From the NCBI RefSeq assembly GCF_016802725.1, contig NC_052667.1, positions 29,072,124-29,136,123 on the forward strand: a DNA stretch of 64,000 bases, given 5' to 3'. Made by a program: the position numbers and the translations under genes. Source of the DNA: Solenopsis invicta (Eukaryota; Arthropoda; Insecta; Hymenoptera; Formicidae). Shown here in pieces: positions 44,001-56,000 of this stretch. Under the pieces are notes generated by a model. That model ran no database searches. It worked only from the letters and a program-made list of their open reading frames with translations, and had not been told where the DNA came from. Numbering within the stretch: the first letter of the stretch is position 1; each line of letters starts with the position of its first letter.

Positions 44001-47000
44001 GCCAGGCCAGGCCAGGCCAGGCCAGGCCAGGCCAGGCCAGGCCAGGCCAGGCCAGGCCAGGCCAGGCCAGGCCAGGCCAGGCCAGGCCAGGCCAGGCCAG
44101 GCCAGGCCAGGCCAGGCCAGGCCAGGCCAGGCCAGGCCAGGCCAGGCCAGGCCAGGCCAGGCCAGGCCAGGCCAGGCCAGGCCAGGCCAGGCCAGGCCAG
44201 GCCAGGCCAGGCCAGGCCAGGCCAGGCCAGGCCAGGCCAGGCCAGGCCAGGCCAGGCCAGGCCAGGCCAGGCCAGGCCAGGCCAGGCCAGGCCAGGCCAG
44301 GCCAGGCCAGGCCAGGCCAGGCCAGGCCAGGCCAGGCCAGGCCAGGCCAGGCCAGGCCAGGCCAGGCCAGGCCAGGCCAGGCCAGGCCAGGCCAGGCCAG
44401 GCCAGGCCAGGCGGCCAGGCCAGGCCAGGCCAGGCCAGGCCAGGCCAGGCCAGGCCAGGCCAGGCCAGGCCAGGCCAGGCCAGGCCAGGCCAGGCCAGGC
44501 CAGGCCAGGCCAGGCCAGGCCAGGCCAGGCCAGGCCAGGCCAGGCCAGGCCAGGCCAGGCCAGGCCAGGCCAGGCCAGGCCAGGCCAGGCCAGGCCAGGC
44601 CAGGCCAGGCCAGGCCAGGCCAGGCCAGGCCAGGCCAGGCCAGGCCAGGCCAGGCCAGGCCAGGCCAGGCCAGGCCAGGCCAGGCCAGGCCAGGCCAGGC
44701 CAGGCCAGGCCAGGCCAGGCCAGGCCAGGCCAGGCCAGGCCAGGCCAGGCCAGGCCAGGCCAGGCCAGGCCAGGCCAGGCCAGGCCAGGCCAGGCCAGGC
44801 CAGGCCAGGCCAGGCCAGGCCAGGCCAGGCCAGGCCAGGCCAGGCCAGGCCAGGCCAGGCCAGGCCAGGCCAGGCCAGGCCAGGCCAGGCCAGGCCAGGC
44901 CAGGCCAGGCCAGGCCAGGCCAGGCCAGGCCAGGCCAGGCCAGGCCAGGCCAGGCCAGGCCAGGCCAGGCCAGGCCAGGCCAGGCCAGGCCAGGCCAGGC
45001 CAGGCCAGGCCAGGCCAGGCCAGGCCAGGCCAGGCCAGGCCAGGCCAGGCCAGGCCAGGCCAGGCCAGGCCAGGCCAGGCCAGGCCAGGCCAGGCCAGGC
45101 CAGGCCAGGCCAGGCCAGGCCAGGCCAGGCCAGGCCAGGCCAGGCCAGGCCAGGCCAGGCCAGGCCAGGCCAGGCCAGGCCAGGCCAGGCCAGGCCAGGC
45201 CAGGCCAGGCCAGGCCAGGCCAGGCCAGGCCAGGCCAGGCCAGGCCAGGCCAGGCCAGGCCAGGCCAGGCCAGGCCAGGCCAGGCCAGGCCAGGCCAGGC
45301 CAGGCCAGGCCAGGCCAGGCCAGGCCAGGCCAGGCCAGGCCAGGCCAGGCCAGGCCAGGCCAGGCCAGGCCAGGCCAGGCCAGGCCAGGCCAGGCCAGGC
45401 CAGGCCAGGCCAGGCCAGGCCAGGCCAGGCCAGGCCAGGCCAGGCCAGGCCAGGCCAGGCCAGGCCAGGCCAGGCCAGGCCAGGCCAGGCCAGGCCAGGC
45501 CAGGCCAGGCCAGGCCAGGCCAGGCCAGGCCAGGCCAGGCCAGGCCAGGCCAGGCCAGGCCAGGCCAGGCCAGGCCAGGCCAGGCCAGGCCAGGCCAGGC
45601 CAGGCCAGGCCAGGCCAGGCCAGGCCAGGCCAGGCCAGGCCAGGCCAGGCCAGGCCAGGCCAGGCCAGGCCAGGCCAGGCCAGGCCAGGCCAGGCCAGGC
45701 CAGGCCAGGCCAGGCCAGGCCAGGCCAGGCCAGGCCAGGCCAGGCCAGGCCAGGCCAGGCCAGGCCAGGCCAGGCCAGGCCAGGCCAGGCCAGGCCAGGC
45801 CAGGCCAGGCCAGGCCAGGCCAGGCCAGGCCAGGCCAGGCCAGGCCAGGCCAGGCCAGGCCAGGCCAGGCCAGGCCAGGCCAGGCCAGGCCAGGCCAGGC
45901 CAGGCCAGGCCAGGCCAGGCCAGGCCAGGCCAGGCCAGGCCAGGCCAGGCCAGGCCAGGCCAGGCCAGGCCAGGCCAGGCCAGGCCAGGCCAGGCCAGGC
46001 CAGGCCAGGCCAGGCCAGGCCAGGCCAGGCCAGGCCAGGCCAGGCCAGGCCAGGCCAGGCCAGGCCAGGCCAGGCCAGGCCAGGCCAGGCCAGGCCAGGC
46101 CAGGCCAGGCCAGGCCAGGCCAGGCCAGGCCAGGCCAGGCCAGGCCAGGCCAGGCCAGGCCAGGCCAGGCCAGGCCAGGCCAGGCCAGGCCAGGCCAGGC
46201 CAGGCCAGGCCAGGCCAGGCCAGGCCAGGCCAGGCCAGGCCAGGCCAGGCCAGGCCAGGCCAGGCCAGGCCAGGCCAGGCCAGGCCAGGCCAGGCCAGGC
46301 CAGGCCAGGCCAGGCCAGGCCAGGCCAGGCCAGGCCAGGCCAGGCCAGGCCAGGCCAGGCCAGGCCAGGCCAGGCCAGGCCAGGCCAGGCCAGGCCAGGC
46401 CAGGCCAGGCCAGGCCAGGCCAGGCCAGGCCAGGCCAGGCCAGGCCAGGCCAGGCCAGGCCAGGCCAGGCCAGGCCAGGCCAGGCCAGGCCAGGCCAGGC
46501 CAGGCCAGGCCAGGCCAGGCCAGGCCAGGCCAGGCCAGGCCAGGCCAGGCCAGGCCAGGCCAGGCCAGGCCAGGCCAGGCCAGGCCAGGCCAGGCCAGGC
46601 CAGGCCAGGCCAGGCCAGGCCAGGCCAGGCCAGGCCAGGCCAGGCCAGGCCAGGCCAGGCCAGGCCAGGCCAGGCCAGGCCAGGCCAGGCCAGGCCAGGC
46701 CAGGCCAGGCCAGGCCAGGCCAGGCCAGGCCAGGCCAGGCCAGGCCAGGCCAGGCCAGGCCAGGCCAGGCCAGGCCAGGCCAGGCCAGGCCAGGCCAGGC
46801 CAGGCCAGGCCAGGCCAGGCCAGGCCAGGCCAGGCCAGGCCAGGCCAGGCCAGGCCAGGCCAGGCCAGGCCAGGCCAGGCCAGGCCAGGCCAGGCCAGGC
46901 CAGGCCAGGCCAGGCCAGGCCAGGCCAGGCCAGGCCAGGCCAGGCCAGGCCAGGCCAGGCCAGGCCAGGCCAGGCCAGGCCAGGCCAGGCCAGGCCAGGC

Positions 47001-50000
47001 CAGGCCAGGCCAGGCCAGGCCAGGCCAGGCCAGGCCAGGCCAGGCCAGGCCAGGCCAGGCCAGGCCAGGCCAGGCCAGGCCAGGCCAGGCCAGGCCAGGC
47101 CAGGCCAGGCCAGGCCAGGCCAGGCCAGGCCAGGCCAGGCCAGGCCAGGCCAGGCCAGGCCAGGCCAGGCCAGGCCAGGCCAGGCCAGGCCAGGCCAGGC
47201 CAGGCCAGGCCAGGCCAGGCCAGGCCAGGCCAGGCCAGGCCAGGCCAGGCCAGGCCAGGCCAGGCCAGGCCAGGCCAGGCCAGGCCAGGCCAGGCCAGGC
47301 CAGGCCAGGCCAGGCCAGGCCAGGCCAGGCCAGGCCAGGCCAGGCCAGGCCAGGCCAGGGCCAGGCCAGGCCAGGCCAGGCCAGGCCAGGCCAGGCCAGG
47401 CCAGGCCAGGCCAGGCCAGGCCAGGCCAGGCCAGGCCAGGCCAGGCCAGGCCAGGCCAGGCCAGGCCAGGCCAGGCCAGGCCAGGCCAGGCCAGGCCAGG
47501 CCAGGCCAGGCCAGGCCAGGCCAGGCCAGGCCAGGCCAGGCCAGGCCAGGCCAGGCCAGGCCAGGCCAGGCCAGGCCAGGCCAGGCCAGGCCAGGCCAGG
47601 CCAGGCCAGGCCAGGCCAGGCCAGGCCAGGCCAGGCCAGGCCAGGCCAGGCCAGGCCAGGCCAGGCCAGGCCAGGCCAGGCCAGGCCAGGCCAGGCCAGG
47701 CCAGGCCAGGCCAGGCCAGGCCAGGCCAGGCCAGGCCAGGCCAGGCCAGGCCAGGCCAGGCCAGGCCAGGCCAGGCCAGGCCAGGCCAGGCCAGGCCAGG
47801 CCAGGCCAGGCCAGGCCAGGCCAGGCCAGGCCAGGCCAGGCCAGGCCAGGCCAGGCCAGGCCAGGCCAGGCCAGGCCAGGCCAGGCCAGGCCAGGCCAGG
47901 CCAGGCCAGGCCAGGCCAGGCCAGGCCAGGCCAGGCCAGGCCAGGCCAGGCCAGGCCAGGCCAGGCCAGGCCAGGCCAGGCCAGGCCAGGCCAGGCCAGG
48001 CCAGGCCAGGCCAGGCCAGGCCAGGCCAGGCCAGGCCAGGCCAGGCCAGGCCAGGCCAGGCCAGGCCAGGCCAGGCCAGGCCAGGCCAGGCCAGGCCAGG
48101 CCAGGCCAGGCCAGGCCAGGCCAGGCCAGGCCAGGCCAGGCCAGGCCAGGCCAGGCCAGGCCAGGCCAGGCCAGGCCAGGCCAGGCCAGGCCAGGCCAGG
48201 CCAGGCCAGGCCAGGCCAGGCCAGGCCAGGCCAGGCCAGGCCAGGCCAGGCCAGGCCAGGCCAGGCCAGGCCAGGCCAGGCCAGGCCAGGCCAGGCCAGG
48301 CCAGGCCAGGCCAGGCCAGGCCAGGCCAGGCCAGGCCAGGCCAGGCCAGGCCAGGCCAGGCCAGGCCAGGCCAGGCCAGGCCAGGCCAGGCCAGGCCAGG
48401 CCAGGCCAGGCCAGGCCAGGCCAGGCCAGGCCAGGCCAGGCCAGGCCAGGCCAGGCCAGGCCAGGCCAGGCCAGGCCAGGCCAGGCCAGGCCAGGCCAGG
48501 CCAGGCCAGGCCAGGCCAGGCCAGGCCAGGCCAGGCCAGGCCAGGCCAGGCCAGGCCAGGCCAGGCCAGGCCAGGCCAGGCCAGGCCAGGCCAGGCCAGG
48601 CCAGGCCAGGCCAGGCCAGGCCAGGCCAGGCCAGGCCAGGCCAGGCCAGGCCAGGCCAGGCCAGGCCAGGCCAGGCCAGGCCAGGCCAGGCCAGGCCAGG
48701 CCAGGCCAGGCCAGGCCAGGCCAGGCCAGGCCAGGCCAGGCCAGGCCAGGCCAGGCCAGGCCAGGCCAGGCCAGGCCAGGCCAGGCCAGGCCAGGCCAGG
48801 CCAGGCCAGGCCAGGCCAGGCCAGGCCAGGCCAGGCCAGGCCAGGCCAGGCCAGGCCAGGCCAGGCCAGGCCAGGCCAGGCCAGGCCAGGCCAGGCCAGG
48901 CCAGGCCAGGCCAGGGCCAGGCCAGGCCAGGCCAGGCCAGGCCAGGCCAGGCCAGGCCAGGCCAGGCCAGGCCAGGCCAGGCCAGGCCAGGCCAGGCCAG
49001 GCCAGGCCAGGCCAGGCCAGGCCAGGCCAGGCCAGGCCAGGCCAGGCCAGGCCAGGCCAGGCCAGGCCAGGCCAGGCCAGGCCAGGCCAGGCCAGGCCAG
49101 GCCAGGCCAGGCCAGGCCAGGCCAGGCCAGGCCAGGCCAGGCCAGGCCAGGCCAGGCCAGGCCAGGCCAGGCCAGGCCAGGCCAGGCCAGGCCAGGCCAG
49201 GCCAGGCCAGGCCAGGCCAGGCCAGGCCAGGCCAGGCCAGGCCAGGCCAGGCCAGGCCAGGCCAGGCCAGGCCAGGCCAGGCCAGGCCAGGCCAGGCCAG
49301 GCCAGGCCAGGCCAGGCCAGGCCAGGCCAGGCCAGGCCAGGCCAGGCCAGGCCAGGCCAGGCCAGGCCAGGCCAGGCCAGGCCAGGCCAGGCCAGGCCAG
49401 GCCAGGCCAGGCCAGGCCAGGCCAGGCCAGGCCAGGCCAGGCCAGGCCAGGCCAGGCCAGGCCAGGCCAGGCCAGGCCAGGCCAGGCCAGGCCAGGCCAG
49501 GCCAGGCCAGGCCAGGCCAGGCCAGGCCAGGCCAGGCCAGGCCAGGCCAGGCCAGGCCAGGCCAGGCCAGGCCAGGCCAGGCCAGGCCAGGCCAGGCCAG
49601 GCCAGGCCAGGCCAGGCCAGGCCAGGCCAGGCCAGGCCAGGCCAGGCCAGGCCAGGCCAGGCCAGGCCAGGCCAGGCCAGGCCAGGCCAGGCCAGGCCAG
49701 GCCAGGCCAGGCCAGGCCAGGCCAGGCCAGGCCAGGCCAGGCCAGGCCAGGCCAGGCCAGGCCAGGCCAGGCCAGGCCAGGCCAGGCCAGGCCAGGCCAG
49801 GCCAGGCCAGGCCAGGCCAGGCCAGGCCAGGCCAGGCCAGGCCAGGCCAGGCCAGGCCAGGCCAGGCCAGGCCAGGCCAGGCCAGGCCAGGCCAGGCCAG
49901 GCCAGGCCAGGCCAGGCCAGGCCAGGCCAGGCCAGGCCAGGCCAGGCCAGGCCAGGCCAGGCCAGGCCAGGCCAGGCCAGGCCAGGCCAGGCCAGGCCAG

Positions 50001-53000
50001 GCCAGGCCAGGCCAGGCCAGGCCAGGCCAGGCCAGGCCAGGCCAGGCCAGGCCAGGCCAGGCCAGGCCAGGCCAGGCCAGGCCAGGCCAGGCCAGGCCAG
50101 GCCAGGCCAGGCCAGGCCAGGCCAGGCCAGGCCAGGAGCCAGGCGCAGGCCAGGCCAGGCCAGGCCAGGCCAGGCCAGGCCAGGCCAGGCCAGGCCAGGC
50201 CAGGCCAGGCCAGGCCAGGCCAGGCCAGGCCAGGCCAGGCCAGGCCAGGCCAGGCCAGGCCAGGCCAGGCCAGGCCAGGCCAGGCCAGGCCAGGCCAGGC
50301 CAGGCCAGGCCAGGCCAGGCCAGGCCAGGCCAGGCCAGGCCAGGCCAGGCCAGGCCAGGCCAGGCCAGGCCAGGCCAGGCCAGGCCAGGCCAGGCCAGGC
50401 CAGGCCAGGCCAGGCCAGGCCAGGCCAGGCCAGGCCAGGCCAGGCCAGGCCAGGCCAGGCCAGGCCAGGCCAGGCCAGGCCAGGCCAGGCCAGGCCAGGC
50501 CAGGCCAGGCCAGGCCAGGCCAGGCCAGGCCAGGCCAGGCCAGGCCAGGCCAGGCCAGGCCAGGCCAGGCCAGGCCAGGCCAGGCCAGGCCAGGCCAGGC
50601 CAGGCCAGGCCAGGCCAGGCCAGGCCAGGCCAGGCCAGGCCAGGCCAGGCCAGGCCAGGCCAGGCCAGGCCAGGCCAGGCCAGGCCAGGCCAGGCCAGGC
50701 CAGGCCAGGCCAGGCCAGGCCAGGCCAGGCCAGGCCAGGCCAGGCCAGGCCAGGCCAGGCCAGGCCAGGCCAGGCCAGGCCAGGCCAGGCCAGGCCAGGC
50801 CAGGCCAGGCCAGGCCAGGCCAGGCCAGGCCAGGCCAGGCCAGGCCAGGCCAGGCCAGGCCAGGCCAGGCCAGGCCAGGCCAGGCCAGGCCAGGCCAGGC
50901 CAGGCCAGGCCAGGCCAGGCCAGGCCAGGCCAGGCCAGGCCAGGCCAGGCCAGGCCAGGCCAGGCCAGGCCAGGCCAGGCCAGGCCAGGCCAGGCCAGGC
51001 CAGGCCAGGCCAGGCCAGGCCAGGCCAGGCCAGGCCAGGCCAGGCCAGGCCAGGCCAGGCCAGGCCAGGCCAGGCCAGGCCAGGCCAGGCCAGGCCAGGC
51101 CAGGCCAGGCCAGGCCAGGCCAGGCCAGGCCAGGCCAGGCCAGGCCAGGCCAGGCCAGGCCAGGCCAGGCCAGGCCAGGCCAGGCCAGGCCAGGCCAGGC
51201 CAGGCCAGGCCAGGCCAGGCCAGGCCAGGCCAGGCCAGGCCAGGCCAGGCCAGGCCAGGCCAGGCCAGGCCAGGCCAGGCCAGGCCAGGCCAGGCCAGGC
51301 CAGGCCAGGCCAGGCCAGGCCAGGCCAGGCCAGGCCAGGCCAGGCCAGGCCAGGCCAGGCCAGGCCAGGCCAGGCCAGGCCAGGCCAGGCCAGGCCAGGC
51401 CAGGCCAGGCCAGGCCAGGCCAGGCCAGGCCAGGCCAGGCCAGGCCAGGCCAGGCCAGGCCAGGCCAGGCCAGGCCAGGCCAGGCCAGGCCAGGCCAGGC
51501 CAGGCCAGGCCAGGCCAGGCCAGGCCAGGCCAGGCCAGGCCAGGCCAGGCCAGGCCAGGCCAGGCCAGGCCAGGCCAGGCCAGGCCAGGCCAGGCCAGGC
51601 CAGGCCAGGCCAGGCCAGGCCAGGCCAGGCCAGGCCAGGCCAGGCCAGGCCAGGCCAGGCCAGGCCAGGCCAGGCCAGGCCAGGCCAGGCCAGGCCAGGC
51701 CAGGCCAGGCCAGGCCAGGCCAGGCCAGGCCAGGCCAGGCCAGGCCAGGCCAGGCCAGGCCAGGCCAGGCCAGGCCAGGCCAGGCCAGGCCAGGCCAGGC
51801 CAGGCCAGGCCAGGCCAGGCCAGGCCAGGCCAGGCCAGGCCAGGCCAGGCCAGGCCAGGCCAGGCCAGGCCAGGCCAGGCCAGGCCAGGCCAGGCCAGGC
51901 CAGGCCAGGCCAGGCCAGGCCAGGCCAGGCCAGGCCAGGCCAGGCCAGGCCAGGCCAGGCCAGGCCAGGCCAGGCCAGGCCAGGCCAGGCCAGGCCAGGC
52001 CAGGCCAGGCCAGGCCAGGCCAGGCCAGGCCAGGCCAGGCCAGGCCAGGCCAGGCCAGGCCAGGCCAGGCCAGGCCAGGCCAGGCCAGGCCAGGCCAGGC
52101 CAGGCCAGGCCAGGCCAGGCCAGGCCAGGCCAGGCCAGGCCAGGCCAGGCCAGGCCAGGCCAGGCCAGGCCAGGCCAGGCCAGGCCAGGCCAGGCCAGGC
52201 CAGGCCAGGCCAGGCCAGGCCAGGCCAGGCCAGGCCAGGCCAGGCCAGGCCAGGCCAGGCCAGGCCAGGCCAGGCCAGGCCAGGCCAGGCCAGGCCAGGC
52301 CAGGCCAGGCCAGGCCAGGCCAGGCCAGGCCAGGCCAGGCCAGGCCAGGCCAGGCCAGGCCAGGCCAGGCCAGGCCAGGCCAGGCCAGGCCAGGCCAGGC
52401 CAGGCCAGGCCAGGCCAGGCCAGGCCAGGCCAGGCCAGGCCAGGCCAGGCCAGGCCAGGCCAGGCCAGGCCAGGCCAGGCCAGGCCAGGCCAGGCCAGGC
52501 CAGGCCAGGCCAGGCCAGGCCAGGCCAGGCCAGGCCAGGCCAGGCCAGGCCAGGCCAGGCCAGGCCAGGCCAGGCCAGGCCAGGCCAGGCCAGGCCAGGC
52601 CAGGCCAGGCCAGGCCAGGCCAGGCCAGGCCAGGCCAGGCCAGGCCAGGCCAGGCCAGGCCAGGCCAGGCCAGGCCAGGCCAGGCCAGGCCAGGCCAGGC
52701 CAGGCCAGGCCAGGCCAGGCCAGGCCAGGCCAGGCCAGGCCAGGCCAGGCCAGGCCAGGCCAGGCCAGGCCAGGCCAGGCCAGGCCAGGCCAGGCCAGGC
52801 CAGGCCAGGCCAGGCCAGGCCAGGCCAGGCCAGGCCAGGCCAGGCCAGGCCAGGCCAGGCCAGGCCAGGCCAGGCCAGGCCAGGCCAGGCCAGGCCAGGC
52901 CAGGCCAGGCCAGGCCAGGCCAGGCCAGGCCAGGCCAGGCCAGGCCAGGCCAGGCCAGGCCAGGCCAGGCCAGGCCAGGCCAGGCCAGGCCAGGCCAGGC

Positions 53001-56000
53001 CAGGCCAGGCCAGGCCAGGCCAGGCCAGGCCAGGCCAGGCCAGGCCAGGCCAGGCCAGGCCAGGCCAGGCCAGGCCAGGCCAGGCCAGGCCAGGCCAGGC
53101 CAGGCCAGGCCAGGCCAGGCCAGGCCAGGCCAGGCCAGGCCAGGCCAGGCCAGGCCAGGCCAGGCCAGGCCAGGCCAGGCCAGGCCAGGCCAGGCCAGGC
53201 CAGGCCAGGCCAGGCCAGGCCAGGCCAGGCCAGGCCAGGCCAGGCCAGGCCAGGCCAGGCCAGGCCAGGCCAGGCCAGGCCAGGCCAGGCCAGGCCAGGC
53301 CAGGCCAGGCCAGGCCAGGCCAGGCCAGGCCAGGCCAGGCCAGGCCAGGCCAGGCCAGGCCAGGCCAGGCCAGGCCAGGCCAGGCCAGGCCAGGCCAGGC
53401 CAGGCCAGGCCAGGCCAGGCCAGGCCAGGCCAGGCCAGGCCAGGCCAGGCCAGGCCAGGCCAGGCCAGGCCAGGCCAGGCCAGGCCAGGCCGCGGCCAGG
53501 CCAGGCCAGGCCAGGCCAGGCCAGGCCAGGCCAGGCCAGGCCAGGCCAGGCCAGGCCAGGCCAGGCCAGGCCAGGCCAGGCCAGGCCAGGCCAGGCCAGG
53601 CCAGGCCAGGCCAGGCCAGGCCAGGCCAGGCCAGGCCAGGCCAGGCCAGGCCAGGCCAGGCCAGGCCAGGCCAGGCCAGGCCAGGCCAGGCCAGGCCAGG
53701 CCAGGCCAGGCCAGGCCAGGCCAGGCCAGGCCAGGCCAGGCCAGGCCAGGCCAGGCCAGGCCAGGCCAGGCCAGGCCAGGCCAGGCCAGGCCAGGCCAGG
53801 CCAGGCCAGGCCAGGCCAGGCCAGGCCAGGCCAGGCCAGGCCAGGCCAGGCCAGGCCAGGCCAGGCCAGGCCAGGCCAGGCCAGGCCAGGCCAGGCCAGG
53901 CCAGGCCAGGCCAGGCCAGGCCAGGCCAGGCCAGGCCAGGCCAGGCCAGGCCAGGCCAGGCCAGGCCAGGCCAGGCCAGGCCAGGCCAGGCCAGGCCAGG
54001 CCAGGCCAGGCCAGGCCAGGCCAGGCCAGGCCAGGCCAGGCCAGGCCAGGCCAGGCCAGGCCAGGCCAGGCCAGGCCAGGCCAGGCCAGGCCAGGCCAGG
54101 CCAGGCCAGGCCAGGCCAGGCCAGGCCAGGCCAGGCCAGGCCAGGCCAGGCCAGGCCAGGCCAGGCCAGGCCAGGCCAGGCCAGGCCAGGCCAGGCCAGG
54201 CCAGGCCAGGCCAGGCCAGGCCAGGCCAGGCCAGGCCAGGCCAGGCCAGGCCAGGCCAGGCCAGGCCAGGCCAGGCCAGGCCAGGCCAGGCCAGGCCAGG
54301 CCAGGCCAGGCCAGGCCAGGCCAGGCCAGGCCAGGCCAGGCCAGGCCAGGCCAGGCCAGGCCAGGCCAGGCCAGGCCAGGCCAGGCCAGGCCAGGCCAGG
54401 CCAGGCCAGGCCAGGCCAGGCCAGGCCAGGCCAGGCCAGGCCAGGCCAGGCCAGGCCAGGCCAGGCCAGGCCAGGCCAGGCCAGGCCAGGCCAGGCCAGG
54501 CCAGGCCAGGCCAGGCCAGGCCAGGCCAGGCCAGGCCAGGCCAGGCCAGGCCAGGCCAGGCCAGGCCAGGCCAGGCCAGGCCAGGCCAGGCCAGGCCAGG
54601 CCAGGCCAGGCCAGGCCAGGCCAGGCCAGGCCAGGCCAGGCCAGGCCAGGCCAGGCCAGGCCAGGCCAGGCCAGGCCAGGCCAGGCCAGGCCAGGCCAGG
54701 CCAGGCCAGGCCAGGCCAGGCCAGGCCAGGCCAGGCCAGGCCAGGCCAGGCCAGGCCAGGCCAGGCCAGGCCAGGCCAGGCCAGGCCAGGCCAGGCCAGG
54801 CCAGGCCAGGCCAGGCCAGGCCAGGCCAGGCCAGGCCAGGCCAGGCCAGGCCAGGCCAGGCCAGGCCAGGCCAGGCCAGGCCAGGCCAGGCCAGGCCAGG
54901 CCAGGCCAGGCCAGGCCAGGCCAGGCCAGGCCAGGCCAGGCCAGGCCAGGCCAGGCCAGGCCAGGCCAGGCCAGGCCAGGCCAGGCCAGGCCAGGCCAGG
55001 CCAGGCCAGGCCAGGCCAGGCCAGGCCAGGCCAGGCCAGGCCAGGCCAGGCCAGGCCAGGCCAGGCCAGGCCAGGCCAGGCCAGGCCAGGCCAGGCCAGG
55101 CCAGGCCAGGCCAGGCCAGGCCAGGCCAGGCCAGGCCAGGCCAGGCCAGGCCAGGCCAGGCCAGGCCAGGCCAGGCCAGGCCAGGCCAGGCCAGGCCAGG
55201 CCAGGCCAGGCCAGGCCAGGCCAGGCCAGGCCAGGCCAGGCCAGGCCAGGCCAGGCCAGGCCAGGCCAGGCCAGGCCAGGCCAGGCCAGGCCAGGCCAGG
55301 CCAGGCCAGGCCAGGCCAGGCCAGGCCAGGCCAGGCCAGGCCAGGCCAGGCCAGGCCAGGCCAGGCCAGGCCAGGCCAGGCCAGGCCAGGCCAGGCCAGG
55401 CCAGGCCAGGCCAGGCCAGGCCAGGCCAGGCCAGGCCAGGCCAGGCCAGGCCAGGCCAGGCCAGGCCAGGCCAGGCCAGGCCAGGCCAGGCCAGGCCAGG
55501 CCAGGCCAGGCCAGGCCAGGCCAGGCCAGGCCAGGCCAGGCCAGGCCAGGCCAGGCCAGGCCAGGCCAGGCCAGGCCAGGCCAGGCCAGGCCAGGCCAGG
55601 CCAGGCCAGGCCAGGCCAGGCCAGGCCAGGCCAGGCCAGGCCAGGCCAGGCCAGGCCAGGCCAGGCCAGGCCAGGCCAGGCCAGGCCAGGCCAGGCCAGG
55701 CCAGGCCAGGCCAGGCCAGGCCAGGCCAGGCCAGGCCAGGCCAGGCCAGGCCAGGCCAGGCCAGGCCAGGCCAGGCCAGGCCAGGCCAGGCCAGGCCAGG
55801 CCAGGCCAGGCCAGGCCAGGCCAGGCCAGGCCAGGCCAGGCCAGGCCAGGCCAGGCCAGGCCAGGCCAGGCCAGGCCAGGCCAGGCCAGGCCAGGCCAGG
55901 CCAGGCCAGGCCAGGCCAGGCCAGGCCAGGCCAGGCCAGGCCAGGCCAGGCCAGGCCAGGCCAGGCCAGGCCAGGCCAGGCCAGGCCAGGCCAGGCCAGG